From Actinomadura pelletieri DSM 43383 (GTDB lineage: Bacteria; Actinomycetota; Actinomycetes; Streptosporangiales; Streptosporangiaceae), in NCBI RefSeq assembly GCF_003634705.1, contig NZ_RBWU01000003.1, positions 806,001-870,000 of the forward strand: 64,000 nucleotides of DNA, written 5' to 3'. A model generated the notes under the pieces. It had not been told where the DNA came from. It saw only the letters and a program-made list of their open reading frames with translations, and made no database searches. Shown piece after piece: positions 1 through 8,677 of the stretch. The position numbers and the translations under genes were made by a program. The stretch's first letter is position 1, and each line of letters starts with the position of its first letter.

Positions 1-1
1 C

Positions 2-349
2 TCGTTCGACATGATCGTGACCGACGCGCCGTACGGCGTCCAGCACGGCAGTCGCCCCAGGGGCGGGCGGCCCGGCTCCCAGGGCGACAAAGGTCGCAAG
101 GGTAAGCCGCATCTGTCGCGCAGCCCCGTCGAGCTGCTGACCGCGGCCGTCCCCGAGTGGGTGCGCCTCCTTCGTCGCGGCGGTGCCGTCGGCATCTCCT
201 GGAACACGTTCGTGGGCGGTCGTGACGAGATCGCGGGGATCCTGGCGTCCAACGGACTGGTCGTCCAGGACTCCGAGGCCCACCGGGGCTTCCGCCACCG
301 CGTGGACCAGGCCATCACCCGCGACCTCGTCACCGCCCGCAAGCCCTGA
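2..349 (+). CDS. C-terminal part of a TRM11/UPF0020-like methyltransferase (5' end outside window)
   Basis: The frame is open from the first bases of the window, so the N-terminus is missing. The visible part begins with SFDMIVTDAPYGVQHG, which resembles the catalytic (N/D)PPY-type motif of class I SAM-dependent N-methyltransferases, followed by a Rossmann-like stretch (AVPEWVRLLRRGGAVGISWN) and a C-terminal helix-strand region. TRM11/UPF0020 proteins modify the exocyclic amine of a tRNA guanosine; that assignment is by family resemblance of a short fragment, and another N-methyltransferase remains possible. It ends 12 bp before the convergent HAD gene. Confidence 0.55.
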   Translation, partial: SFDMIVTDAPYGVQHGSRPRGGRPGSQGDKGRKGKPHLSRSPVELLTAAVPEWVRLLRRGGAVGISWNTFVGGRDEIAGILASNGLVVQDSEAHRGFRHRVDQAITRDLVTARKP

Positions 350-360
350 CCGTCACCCGG

Positions 361-1062
361 TCATGGAGCGTGCCAGCGTTCGACGTGCGGGAGCAGTTCG
401 GTCAGGTCGTGGATGAGGGCGTCGGGGGGCGTGAGGCCGGGACGTTCGAAGGCGTGGGTGGTCTGGTGCCGGATCTGGACGGCGCGCAGCCCTGCGGACT
501 TGGCGCCGTGGATGTCGTCGTAGGGGCGGTCGCCGACGAAGACGCAGGACGCGGGGTCGGTGACGCCGACGGCGTCCATGGCCGCGCGGAACGCCTCGGC
601 GTGCGGCTTGGTCCAGGGGATCTCGCTGGAGTAGACGGCGCCGTCGAGCAGGTGCAGGACGTCGTCACGGGCGAAGATGCGTTCGTGCAGGTCACGTGAC
701 CAGATGGTGTTGGACAGAACCCCGATCCTGATGTCGCGGTCGCGGAGCGCGTGGAACAGGTCGGGAACGGCCGGGTCGGTGTGGGTGTGCGGTGTCCATG
801 TCTCGAAGTGGGTGGCGAGGAGCTCCTCGGTGGGCTCGATCCCGGCGATCTCGAAGAGTTCGGCGAGGGTGGCGCTGCGGTGCTCCTCGTCACCGCGTCG
901 CCACAGGTCGAGTTCGGCGGCGGCGAGCGCGGCGGCGGCCCGCTCGACGTCGTCCGGGGGGAGGTGGGCGGTGCAGATCGTGCGCCACATGTCGGCCAGT
1001 TCGATGTCGTGCCAGGGGGTCAGCGTGCCGCCCCAGTCGAAGATCACAGCTTGTACGCCCAT
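361..1062 (-). CDS. HAD-family hydrolase
   Basis: A 233-residue soluble protein with the haloacid dehalogenase signature. Motif I is FDWGGTLTPW near residues 8-17; here the second Asp of the usual DxD is replaced by Gly (DWGGT), a variant common in HAD phosphatases. Motif II is VLSNT, the conserved Lys is in PWTKP, and motif III is FVGDRPYDDIHGAKSAG. The start was taken at the ATG directly before the HAD strand (MGVQAVIFDW); upstream codons in the same frame have no family resemblance. The substrate is probably a small phosphoester or halo-acid, but cannot be told from sequence. It is divergent from the next small gene with about 105 bp between starts. Confidence 0.85.
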   Translation of the reverse strand: MGVQAVIFDWGGTLTPWHDIELADMWRTICTAHLPPDDVERAAAALAAAELDLWRRGDEEHRSATLAELFEIAGIEPTEELLATHFETWTPHTHTDPAVPDLFHALRDRDIRIGVLSNTIWSRDLHERIFARDDVLHLLDGAVYSSEIPWTKPHAEAFRAAMDAVGVTDPASCVFVGDRPYDDIHGAKSAGLRAVQIRHQTTHAFERPGLTPPDALIHDLTELLPHVERWHAP

Positions 1063-1167
1063 GACCGGATCGTAATTCCTGATCCGGAAGGCGCCACCGG
1101 GAGTAGGCGACCGGTCAGCGGGGATATCGGTTCGATCAGTGCAAACCACAACAATCCGGGAGGAGTC

Positions 1168-1440
1168 ATGAGGGCGCGCGAGCCCGGTGAGGACAGGGAC
1201 TTCCACGACGACATCGACGACATGGGCGACAACACGCAGGACGAGCAGATCCGTCTGACGGAGGAGTACGTGACGGATCCGCCGGCCGAGGAACTCGTCC
1301 GGGAGGAGCCCGACCAGAGCAGGGACGGGCTCGGCATCACCGACTACGAACGGCAGACGGCCCGGGAGGACGAAGAGGAACGACCCCGCCCGGACACCCC
1401 CGCGGAGTCCGACGCGGTGAACCCGACCCGAAGGCCCTGA
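1168..1440 (+). CDS. small acidic hypothetical protein
   Basis: 90 residues, extremely rich in Asp, Glu, Arg and Pro, with no predicted membrane segment and no cysteine: probably intrinsically disordered. The start is supported by a strong ribosome-binding site (GGGAGGAG about 6 bases before the ATG). I do not recognise a named family. It sits alone between the divergent HAD gene and the convergent ROK operon. Confidence 0.7.
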   Translation: MRAREPGEDRDFHDDIDDMGDNTQDEQIRLTEEYVTDPPAEELVREEPDQSRDGLGITDYERQTAREDEEERPRPDTPAESDAVNPTRRP

Positions 1441-1452
1441 CCGGAATCGGCC

Positions 1453-2682
1453 TCAGACGGGACTGTCCTCGGGCGCCTTCAACCGGGCGAGGACCTGGAC
1501 CGGGTCGGCCAGGACGTCGGCGAACGCGAACTCGGCGGCGCCGACGAGGGTGGTGTCGTCGCCGAGCGCGGCGGTGCGGAGCTTGACCTTCTCGCGGGGC
1601 GCCGCGAGCGCGCCGGTCGCGAGGACGCTGCGGACCTGCGCGGCGGCGCCGAGATAGATGTCGCGGAGCGTTCCGCCGAAGACGACGAGGCCGGGATTGA
1701 AGACGTTGACGAGGTTGGCGACGCCGAGGCCGAGCCAGTTGCCGACGCGGTGGAGCGCGTCGCGCGCGTCGATGTCACCGGCGTCGGCGGACACGACCAC
1801 GTCGCGGACGGCGTCGCGGCCCGGCTGCCCGGGGATCTCCTCGCGGCCGGCGTAGGCGAGCAGTGTCCGCTCCCCCACCTCGGCCTCCAGACAGCCCCGC
1901 GAGCCGCAGGCGCAGGGCCGCCCGCCCGGGTTGACGATCATGTGGCCGATCTCGCCGCCGTAGCCCTCCTCGCCGCCGAGCAGCCGCCCGTGCGCGATGA
2001 TGCCGCCGCCGACACCGACGTCGCCGTGCAGGTAGATGAGGTTGTCGTAGCCGACGCCGACGCCGCGCTCGTGTTCGGCGAGCGCGCCGAGGTTCGCGTC
2101 GTTGCAGACGGAGACGGGGATGCCGAGGCCGAGCCGCCGGGCCAGGGCGTCGCCGAGCCGCGGGTCGCCGACGTCGAGGTTGGGGCCGACCATGATGGCG
2201 CCGTCGGAGCGGCGGACGACGCCGGGGAACCCGACGGCGGCGCCCACGCACACCGCGTCCCGGCCCGCCTTGCGGACGAGGGAGCGGGCGCCCGCGGCGA
2301 GGACGCCGAGCAGGTCGCCGGGGTCGGCGTCGCGGGCCCTGACGCCCTCGCGGCGATCCAGGACGACGCCACCGAGCCCGACGCGGGCCACGGCGATCCG
2401 GTCGACGCCGACCTCGAACGCCAGCACGTACACGCGGGTGGACTCGGGTCGGACGACGAGCGAGGGCCGTCCGGCGCGGCGTCCGGGCCCGCGGGGCAGC
2501 TCCTCGCGGACGAGCCCGGCGGCGGTGAGGTCGGCCGTCAACGCCATGATCGTGCTGCGGTTGAGGCCGAGTGACTCGGCGAGCGTGGCCCGGGACGCGG
2601 GCCCGCGCAGATGCACGAAGCGCAGCAGCGTCCCGAGGTTGTGCCGCCGGATGTCCTCCTGCGACGGGCCGGCCTTCATCAT
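1453..2682 (-). CDS. ROK-family transcriptional regulator (XylR/NagC type)
   Basis: 409 residues. The N-terminus carries a winged helix-turn-helix (roughly residues 10-70, including ATLAESLGLNRSTIMAL), followed by a ROK sugar-kinase-like domain. The ROK zinc site is visible as GH near residue 247 and CACGSRGCLE at 257-266 (consensus CxCGxxGCxE). Such proteins repress sugar uptake and catabolism operons and are released by the sugar or sugar phosphate. Its ATG overlaps the stop of the upstream ABC ATPase gene (ATGA), so it is the last gene of the sugar-transport operon and probably its local repressor. The inducing sugar is not readable from sequence. Confidence 0.93.
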   Translation of the reverse strand: MMKAGPSQEDIRRHNLGTLLRFVHLRGPASRATLAESLGLNRSTIMALTADLTAAGLVREELPRGPGRRAGRPSLVVRPESTRVYVLAFEVGVDRIAVARVGLGGVVLDRREGVRARDADPGDLLGVLAAGARSLVRKAGRDAVCVGAAVGFPGVVRRSDGAIMVGPNLDVGDPRLGDALARRLGLGIPVSVCNDANLGALAEHERGVGVGYDNLIYLHGDVGVGGGIIAHGRLLGGEEGYGGEIGHMIVNPGGRPCACGSRGCLEAEVGERTLLAYAGREEIPGQPGRDAVRDVVVSADAGDIDARDALHRVGNWLGLGVANLVNVFNPGLVVFGGTLRDIYLGAAAQVRSVLATGALAAPREKVKLRTAALGDDTTLVGAAEFAFADVLADPVQVLARLKAPEDSPV

Positions 2683-3437
2683 CGGCGTGGCCCCGGCGCG
2701 CCGCCCGTCCCCGAGGTGATCAGTTCCACGACCTCCCGGTGCGTGACGTCCGAGGTCCTGACCTGGGCGACCATCCGGCCGAGGTACAGCGCGGCGATCC
2801 GGTCGGAGACCGCGAACACGTCGTTCATGTTGTGGGAGATCAGCACGACGGCCAGGCCCCGGTCGGCGAGCCGCCGGACGATCTCCAGCACCTGCTGGGT
2901 CTGGGCGACGCCGAGCGCGGCGGCGGGCTCGTCCAGGATCACGACCTTGCTGTCCCGCAGGACGGCGCGGGCGATCGCGACGGTCTGCCGCTGCCCGCCG
3001 GACAGCGTCGAGACCCGCTGCCGGACCGACCCGATCGCGCGCACGGAGAGCCGGGACAACGTGGTACGCGCCATCTCCTCCATCGTGTCCTCGTCGAGCG
3101 CGAGGCCGCGGCTCTGTTCCCGTCCGAGGAAGAGGTTCTGCACGATGTCGAGGTTGTCGCAGAGCGCGAGGTCCTGGTGGACGATCTCGATGCCGAGCCG
3201 GCCGGCGTCCCGGGGGCCGCCGACCCGGACGGGAATGCCCTCGAAGCGGTACTCGCCCGCGTCGAACGGGTGGATGCCGCCGATGCATCTCACCAGGGTG
3301 GTCTTTCCGGCGCCGTTGTCGCCGACGAGCGCGGTGACCTCGCCCGGGTAGGCGCGGAAGTCGACGTCGTGCAGGACCTTCACGGAACCGAAGCTCTTGT
3401 CGATGCCGCGCAGATCCAGTGCTGGCGTCACTGACAT
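2679..3437 (-). CDS. sugar ABC transporter ATP-binding protein (second copy)
   Basis: 252 residues, a single ABC domain: Walker A GDNGAGKTT (39-47), signature LSGGQRQ (145-151), Walker B VVILDE (165-170), and switch His in ISHNMND. It energises carbohydrate uptake through the neighbouring permease. It aligns without gaps over the first 180 residues with the other ATPase of the operon, so the two are duplicates; the D-loop region reads PAAALG here against PTAALG in the partner. The start MSVTPAL follows GGGAG by 10 bases. It lies downstream of the permease and overlaps the ROK gene by 4 bp. Confidence 0.93.
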   Translation of the reverse strand: MSVTPALDLRGIDKSFGSVKVLHDVDFRAYPGEVTALVGDNGAGKTTLVRCIGGIHPFDAGEYRFEGIPVRVGGPRDAGRLGIEIVHQDLALCDNLDIVQNLFLGREQSRGLALDEDTMEEMARTTLSRLSVRAIGSVRQRVSTLSGGQRQTVAIARAVLRDSKVVILDEPAAALGVAQTQQVLEIVRRLADRGLAVVLISHNMNDVFAVSDRIAALYLGRMVAQVRTSDVTHREVVELITSGTGGAPGPRR

Positions 3438-3609
3438 GCCGAGGGGCTCCCACCGTGCCACACCGCCGCCGCGCGCCAGGCGGCCGTGATCCGCGAGCGT
3501 ACCAGCAGCGTTCGGCGGCCCGGCACCGCCGGTCGGGCCGGGGGGCCGGGCGGGGGAGCCGATGGTCCGGGCCATCGGCTCCCCCGCGCCCCCGGTCGCG
3601 TTCACGGGC

Positions 3610-4893
3610 TCATCTCCCCACGTTCGACCGGCGTCGCCTGGCCAGGGCGTCGATGGCGGCGGCGAGCAGCAGCACCAGGCCGGTGATCAGGTAGCTGAGG
3701 TAGGCGCTGGTGCCGAGCAGTCCGAGCCCGTTGTCGATGAGCGCGATGACGAGCCCGCCGAGGACGGCGTCGCGGGCCTTGCCGCGTCCGCCGAACAGGC
3801 TCGTCCCGCCGATGACGGCGGCGCCGACCGCGTACAGCAGGGTGTTCCCGCCGCCCGCGTCGGTGGCGACGGAGTTCAGCCGGGACGCGGCGACGATCCC
3901 GCTGACCGCGGCCAACCCGGAACCGATCATGAAGACGGAGATCCGGATGCGGGCGACGTTGATCCCGGCGCGGCGGGCGGCCTCGGCGTTGCCGCCGACC
4001 GCGTAGATGTGCCGCCCGTAGGCGGTGCGGCCGAGCACGAATGTGCAGACGATCAGCAGGACGCCGACCAGCGGCACGCCCCACGGGATGCCGCCGAGCG
4101 TGATCAGCGGGCTCGGCGCCCGGTCCAGGCTGAGCACATAGGTGCCGACCAGCAGGGCCGCCGCGACGACGGCGCACTGCGCGAGGACGAACCCGATCGG
4201 CTTGGAGTGCAGGTCGCGGACGTGCCGGCGCCGCCACCGAACCAGCTGCGTCACGGTGTATCCGGCGACGCACGCGGCGGCGAGCGTCCAACCGAGCCAG
4301 ATCGGCATGTTTTTGTTGGACAGCGCCACGATCACGTCATCGCGGACGGCGACGGTGCCGCCCTCGCCGATCAGCCGGAGCGTCACCCCCTGCAACCCGA
4401 GGAAGAACGCCAGCGTGACGACGAACGACGGGATGCGCAGCACGGACACGAGCCAACCGATGGTGGTCCCGATGACGATGCCGATCGCGACGGCGCTGAG
4501 GACCGCGACGTACCAGGGCTGCCCGGCGTCGGTGATGAGTTTCGCGAGGACGGCCGCGCACAGCCCGCTCGCCACACCCGCCGACAGGTCGATCTCCCCG
4601 AGCAGCAGGACGAACACCAGCCCCATCGCGAGGATCGTGATGGGCAGCGCCTGCACGGACAGGTTCGCCATGTTCCCCTTGCTGAGGAACGTGTCGGGCT
4701 TCAGCGCGGTGAACAGGACGACCAGGGAGATCAGGCCGAGAACGGCGGGCAGCGCGCCGAGTTCGCCCGCCCTGATCCGGTCCCGGTAGTCCCGCAGCGC
4801 GGAGCCCATGTCGTGGACGCGCCGGTCGGCCGCGAAGTCCGACTCCGCCAGCGTCATGGCGGTCTTCTCACCGCCCGGGATGTCGGTGGACAC
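3610..4893 (-). CDS. sugar ABC transporter permease (XylH/BPD_transp_2 family)
   Basis: 427 residues with about ten hydrophobic segments and the conserved LLGEIDLSAG sequence early in the protein plus GGTSLFGGRGKARDAVLGG near the end, both typical of ribose/xylose/fructose-type permeases. It forms the membrane channel of the importer. GTG start preceded by GGGGGAA. There are 10 bp between the upstream ATPase stop and this start, so translation is probably coupled. An extra soluble loop around residues 195-215 (RRRRHVRDL) is typical of XylH-like proteins, which are longer than RbsC. Confidence 0.93.
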   Translation of the reverse strand: MSTDIPGGEKTAMTLAESDFAADRRVHDMGSALRDYRDRIRAGELGALPAVLGLISLVVLFTALKPDTFLSKGNMANLSVQALPITILAMGLVFVLLLGEIDLSAGVASGLCAAVLAKLITDAGQPWYVAVLSAVAIGIVIGTTIGWLVSVLRIPSFVVTLAFFLGLQGVTLRLIGEGGTVAVRDDVIVALSNKNMPIWLGWTLAAACVAGYTVTQLVRWRRRHVRDLHSKPIGFVLAQCAVVAAALLVGTYVLSLDRAPSPLITLGGIPWGVPLVGVLLIVCTFVLGRTAYGRHIYAVGGNAEAARRAGINVARIRISVFMIGSGLAAVSGIVAASRLNSVATDAGGGNTLLYAVGAAVIGGTSLFGGRGKARDAVLGGLVIALIDNGLGLLGTSAYLSYLITGLVLLLAAAIDALARRRRSNVGR

Positions 4894-4903
4894 CTGTTCC
4901 CCC

Positions 4904-5683
4904 TCAGATGTTCTCGGCGGCGGTCCGCGGCGCGAGGCCGAGGTCGCCGGAGCGGCCGGAGGTGATGAGTTCCACGATCTGGCCGTGGGTGACCTCGGAG
5001 CGGGCGACGTCCGCCGCGACCCGGCCGAGGTACAGCGCGGTGATGCGGTCGGCCACCGCGAACACGTCGTTCAGGTTGTGGGAGATGAGCACGACCGCGT
5101 GCCCGGTGTCGGCGAGCCGCCGGACGAGGTTGAGGACCTGTTGGGTCTGGGCGACGCCGAGCGCGGCGGTGGGCTCGTCCAGGATCACGACCTTCGACTC
5201 CCACAGCGCGGCCTTCGCGATCGCGACGGTCTGCCGCTGCCCGCCCGACAGGCTCGCCACCTGCTGCCGCACGGACTTGACGGTGCGGATCGACAGCCGC
5301 GCGAGGGTCTCCCTGGCCGCCTGCTCCATCGACGGCTCGTCCAGCACGAGCCCTCTGCGGCGCTCCCTGCCGAGGAACATGTTCTGCACGATGTCGAGGT
5401 TGTCGGCGAGCGCGAGGTCCTGGTAGACGACCTCGATGCCGAGCGCGGACGCGACGCGCGGCCCGTCGACGGACACCTGCCGTCCGTCGAACTCGATCCG
5501 TCCGGAGTCGAAGGGATGGGTCCCGGCGATGCACTTGATCAACGTCGACTTGCCCGCGCCGTTGTCGCCGACGAGGGCCATGACCTCACCGAGCCGCACC
5601 GTGAAGTCCACGTCGTGCAGCACATGGACGGCGCCGAAGCTCTTGTTGAGCCCGGTCACTCGGAGGACGGGGTTGTCCGCCAC
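4904..5683 (-). CDS. sugar ABC transporter ATP-binding protein (first copy)
   Basis: 259 residues: Walker A GDNGAGKST (39-47), signature LSGGQRQ (145-151), Walker B VVILDE (165-170), D-loop PTAALG, switch His in ISHNLND. GTG start (VADNPVLRV) chosen because of an excellent ribosome-binding site, GGGAGGAG. It lies between the binding-protein and permease genes. Classical XylG/RbsA proteins are about 500 residues with two fused ABC domains; here each half is its own gene and the second copy sits beyond the permease. Confidence 0.93.
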   Translation of the reverse strand: MADNPVLRVTGLNKSFGAVHVLHDVDFTVRLGEVMALVGDNGAGKSTLIKCIAGTHPFDSGRIEFDGRQVSVDGPRVASALGIEVVYQDLALADNLDIVQNMFLGRERRRGLVLDEPSMEQAARETLARLSIRTVKSVRQQVASLSGGQRQTVAIAKAALWESKVVILDEPTAALGVAQTQQVLNLVRRLADTGHAVVLISHNLNDVFAVADRITALYLGRVAADVARSEVTHGQIVELITSGRSGDLGLAPRTAAENI

Positions 5684-5697
5684 GTGTCTCCTCCCGG

Positions 5698-6774
5698 CTA
5701 CTGGACGCCCGCGTCCTTGCATTTGGCGGCGTACGCGCCCTTGCACAGGTCCGCCTTCTTGACGAACCCGTCGTCGACGACGCGCTTGACGCCGTCCTTG
5801 TAGACAGGGATCGGGGTCAGCAGCACCGACGGGACGTCCCGCTTCCCGGTGGGGTCATGCACGGTGCCGTTGGTCACGCCCTTCTCCCCCTTGATCAGGG
5901 ACACGGCGAGCCGGGCGGCGGCGTCGGCCTCCTGCTTGACGGGCTTGTACACGGTCATGCACTGGTTGCCGTCCAGGATGTTCTGCAGGCCCTGGAGGGT
6001 CGCGTCCTGCCCGGTCACGGCGACCTCACCGGCCTGCTTGTTCTTCTTGAGGATCGACACGACCGCGTTGCCGAGCGCGTCGTTTGCGGCGACCACACCG
6101 TCGATGCGGCCCTGCTGCCCGGTCCACATCTGCTCGAAGATCGTGGCGGCCCGCTCGGCCTTCCACTCCGGCACGGCCTGCTCGGCCACCTTCGTGTACC
6201 CGGCCTCCTTGTCGAGGACGCTGTGCGCCCCCTGGGAGAACAAGGTCGCGTTGTTGTCCGTGGGCGCCCCGTTCAGGTACACGATGTTCGACTTCTCAGC
6301 GCCCAGGCACTTCCGCAGTCCCCTGCCGAGCTCCTCCCCGACCTTCACGTTGTCGAACGACACGTAGTAGTCGGCGACACCGCCCAGGGTGAGCCGGTCG
6401 TAGTCGATGGTCTTGACGCCCTGCGCCTGCGCCTTGCGCTGGACGGCGGCGGCGGAGTTGGAGTCCAGACCGTCCACGACCAGGACGGTGACCCCGCTGG
6501 TGAGCATCTGGTCGGCGATCGTCTGGAACCGCTGCGCCGACCCCTCGGCGTTCTGGATGTCGTACTCGACGCCCGCCGCCTTGAACGCCTGCTCCAAGTA
6601 CGGCCGGTCGAAGCTCTCGTAACGAACGGACGAGGTCGTGTCAGGCAGGATCACACCGACCTTGCCCTTGGCCGCCTCCGCCTCACCACCGGAGCCGGAA
6701 TCGTCCCCGCACGCCCCGAGCACGAGCCCCGCGGCGACAGTAAGAGCCATCAGGCCAAGGAACCCCTTGCGCAT
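5698..6774 (-). CDS. sugar-binding lipoprotein of ABC transporter (XylF-like)
   Basis: 358 residues. The signal peptide ends in a lipobox with Cys22 (LVLGAC), followed by an Asp/Ser/Gly linker and a periplasmic-binding-protein type 1 fold (KVGVILPDTTSSVRYESFDR). The motif ATAFTxxDA-like region reads VTGQDATLQG and the C-terminus has the SVLLTPIPVYKDG strand seen in xylose/simple-sugar binders. It captures sugar outside the membrane and delivers it to the permease. ATG is preceded by AAAGGA. It is the first gene of the five-gene operon; paired inverted repeats lie upstream. Confidence 0.93.
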   Translation of the reverse strand: MRKGFLGLMALTVAAGLVLGACGDDSGSGGEAEAAKGKVGVILPDTTSSVRYESFDRPYLEQAFKAAGVEYDIQNAEGSAQRFQTIADQMLTSGVTVLVVDGLDSNSAAAVQRKAQAQGVKTIDYDRLTLGGVADYYVSFDNVKVGEELGRGLRKCLGAEKSNIVYLNGAPTDNNATLFSQGAHSVLDKEAGYTKVAEQAVPEWKAERAATIFEQMWTGQQGRIDGVVAANDALGNAVVSILKKNKQAGEVAVTGQDATLQGLQNILDGNQCMTVYKPVKQEADAAARLAVSLIKGEKGVTNGTVHDPTGKRDVPSVLLTPIPVYKDGVKRVVDDGFVKKADLCKGAYAAKCKDAGVQ

Positions 6775-6869
6775 AGCCCGGGTCCTTTCTGGGTGGGCCA
6801 CCAACGAATGTTGTGCCCCGCACCTTATGCCGCCCCCACCCCCAACACCAGACCCACCACGCCCCGAAT

Positions 6870-6888
6870 TTGTTGGACGCAGTAACAA
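6870..6888. promoter_or_regulatory. candidate ROK operator, proximal
   Basis: Inverted repeat TTGTT-N9-AACAA about 96 bp upstream of the binding-protein start. Its core TGTT-N9-AACA recurs exactly at 6973-6989. Location and symmetry suit a dimeric repressor such as the ROK protein encoded at the end of this operon. Assignment is inference. Confidence 0.4.
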
Positions 6889-6970
6889 TCACATAACACC
6901 GGCCACCCACACCCAACGACCAACTCCCCCGACGCCATCGCCCCCACCCCCACTCCCCACCCTCTGCCCA

Positions 6971-6991
6971 AATGTTCACCGCCCCAACATT
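6971..6991. promoter_or_regulatory. candidate ROK operator, distal
   Basis: Inverted repeat AATGTT-N9-AACATT with the same TGTT-N9-AACA core and spacing as the proximal site, 102 bp further upstream, which is close to an integral number of helical turns. Such pairs allow repression by looping; this is inference. Confidence 0.35.
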
Positions 6992-7062
6992 CAGACAACC
7001 CGGACCAATCACCCCCACAACAACCTCAACCCGCCACCGGACAACGTCCAAAGCCAGGTACA

Positions 7063-7511
7063 GACGATCGAGGGCCGCCAGGCCCGAAGAAGGAGCGCAC
7101 TGTCGGCAAACACCCCGCCCATCCGGGCGAACCGACCCCAGCCCGCCTCCGCAACCCGCAACAACCTCAGGGCGATCGCGTCCGAAGGCCGCTCTAAGCG
7201 AAGCAAGAACCCGATCGCGCAGCGAGCCGCCAGGCGAGCCGAAGCGATGCCAGCAATCGCCCGCAGTTCACGACGACGGAGGGCGTGCAGCGCCCGAAGG
7301 AGGGGTGCACTGCAATGAACACAACGACCCCAGCCCGCCCCCGCAACCCCGTGACGACCTGAGCCACTGCGATCGCGTCCGAAGGCAGGTTCGAGCCTGC
7401 GAGAACCTGATCGCGCAGCGAGCCGCAAGGCGAGACGAAGCGATGCCGGCGATCGCACCGCGTTTCTCGACGATGGAGGCCCGCCAGGGCCGAAGGAGGA
7501 GAGAAATGCCA
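7063..7511. repeat. degenerate tandem repeat tract (about 200-bp period)
   Basis: Three imperfect units begin with GACGATCGAGGGCCGCCAG at 7063, a variant at 7272, and GACGATGGAGGCCCGCCAG at 7469. Units share a CGCAGCGAGCCGCCAGGCGAG core (near 7218 and 7404) and a CGATCGCGTCCGAAGG stretch. The tract fills the gap between the sugar operon and the next gene, ending where that leftward gene stops. No protein is recognisable in it. The same core recurs at 45158-45295. The rest of 6775-7062 is promoter sequence with the two candidate operators. Confidence 0.75.
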
Positions 7512-7808
7512 TTAAAAAACGAACAACACTCGGCTTATGCGGTCGGCGGCGGTGGTGGGTTCGGTGGCGGGGGCGATGCGTTCGGCCCAGGACCACCAGT
7601 ACCACCAGCCGTCCGCGGCCTGTTCGGCGAGGATGTTCTCGGTGAGCGCGGACACGTCGGGGTTCAGGACGTGCAGCGTGGGCGACTGGCCTCGGGGCAG
7701 GACGAGGCGGGCGCGGAGGCCGCGTGCGACCAGCTCGTCGCCGAGTTCTTCGAGATATTCGATCCGCGTCTTCGAGGGCGCGGTGGTTCCCGTATCGTCA
7801 GGCGTCAT
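7512..7808 (-). CDS. conserved-looking small hypothetical protein
   Basis: 98 residues, predicted soluble: an N-terminal helix (RIEYLEELGDELVARGL), a beta hairpin (ARLVLPRGQSPTLHVLNP), and a Trp-rich segment (GWWYWWSWAERI). The pattern resembles actinobacterial proteins of unknown function that occur next to regulatory genes. The start ATG follows GAGGAACTGAGG. It ends immediately at the edge of the repeat tract. Function not recognised. Confidence 0.7.
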   Translation of the reverse strand: MTPDDTGTTAPSKTRIEYLEELGDELVARGLRARLVLPRGQSPTLHVLNPDVSALTENILAEQAADGWWYWWSWAERIAPATEPTTAADRISRVLFVF

Positions 7809-7990
7809 CCTCAGTTCCTCACGGACTCCGCGCGGCCCGACGGGTCCAGCCTTGCGCTTCTTCCGTTTGTGTGCAAGCACTTCGGCTGGTCAGCCGGGGC
7901 GTGGCGCGGCGGACGGTGGACGGTTCGAGCCGTGGTGCCCCATCCGGGATATCTTTCGCAGAGCAGTTCAACGGGAGCTTGGGGGCGAGT

Positions 7991-8623
7991 ATGACGCTGG
8001 GGCCGGATCCAGCAGCCGACCCGGACGCCACTCCGGTGTTCGGTGTCGCGACGGGCGCCGCCCCGGGGGCCACACGGGCGGGTGGGCCGTCCGGTGCGCG
8101 GACGTGGCATCGGTTCCACTACGCGGTCGGGGTGTTCCTCGTCGCGTACGGGGTGACGAATCTGGCCAGTGCCGTCCTGCTGTGGGGCGATCGGCGGGAC
8201 GAGGTCGAGGGGTACTTCGGCTCGGGTCCGGCGGTGGCCGTTCTCGTGCTGGTGAAGCTGGTCGAGGCGGCGCTCCTGCTGTGCGCGGCGGCGGGGATGG
8301 CGCTGCGCCGGGATCTGCTGTTCGTGCCCGCGATGGCGGGGTGGATGGCGGGATTCGCGATGTTCGGTGTCCTGGACGTGTTCACGGCGAGGTGGGGCGG
8401 GCTGCTGCAGCACCTGCTGTATCTGGCGGCGTTCGTGATCCTGCTGTTCGTGTCGTACGGGTTGAGTACGAAGGCCCAGCTCGCGGCGGCGCCGAAGGAC
8501 GCGGAGCCCGGTTCGGTGCGCGGTCCCGGCGGGCTCACCCGGACGCAGGAGTTCGCGTTGCAGGCGATCAACCGGGCGGCGGCGCTGAAGAATGCGCGGT
8601 CCCGCCCCGGACGGCCCGGCTGA
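7991..8623 (+). CDS. four-helix integral membrane protein, unknown function
   Basis: 210 residues. The first 40 residues are Pro/Ala/Gly-rich and cytoplasmic-looking. Four hydrophobic segments follow (starting near YAVGVFLVAYGVTNL, AVAVLVLVKLVEAALLL, LFVPAMAGWMAGFAMFG, LLQHLLYLAAFVILLFV). The C-terminal 45 residues are basic and polar. No catalytic motif is visible. ATG at GGGGGCGAGT-ATG. Divergent from the small hypothetical gene. Confidence 0.75.
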   Translation: MTLGPDPAADPDATPVFGVATGAAPGATRAGGPSGARTWHRFHYAVGVFLVAYGVTNLASAVLLWGDRRDEVEGYFGSGPAVAVLVLVKLVEAALLLCAAAGMALRRDLLFVPAMAGWMAGFAMFGVLDVFTARWGGLLQHLLYLAAFVILLFVSYGLSTKAQLAAAPKDAEPGSVRGPGGLTRTQEFALQAINRAAALKNARSRPGRPG

Positions 8624-8677
8624 TCTTGGCAGAAGTTGCCCTGGTCGCCCGTTCGGGTCGGTGTCACGTTGTGCCTC

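Noticed and set aside
3437..3605. 56-residue N-terminal extension of the second sugar ATPase
   Set aside because: Gly/Pro-rich and absent from the paralogous ATPase; the internal ATG has a proper ribosome-binding site.
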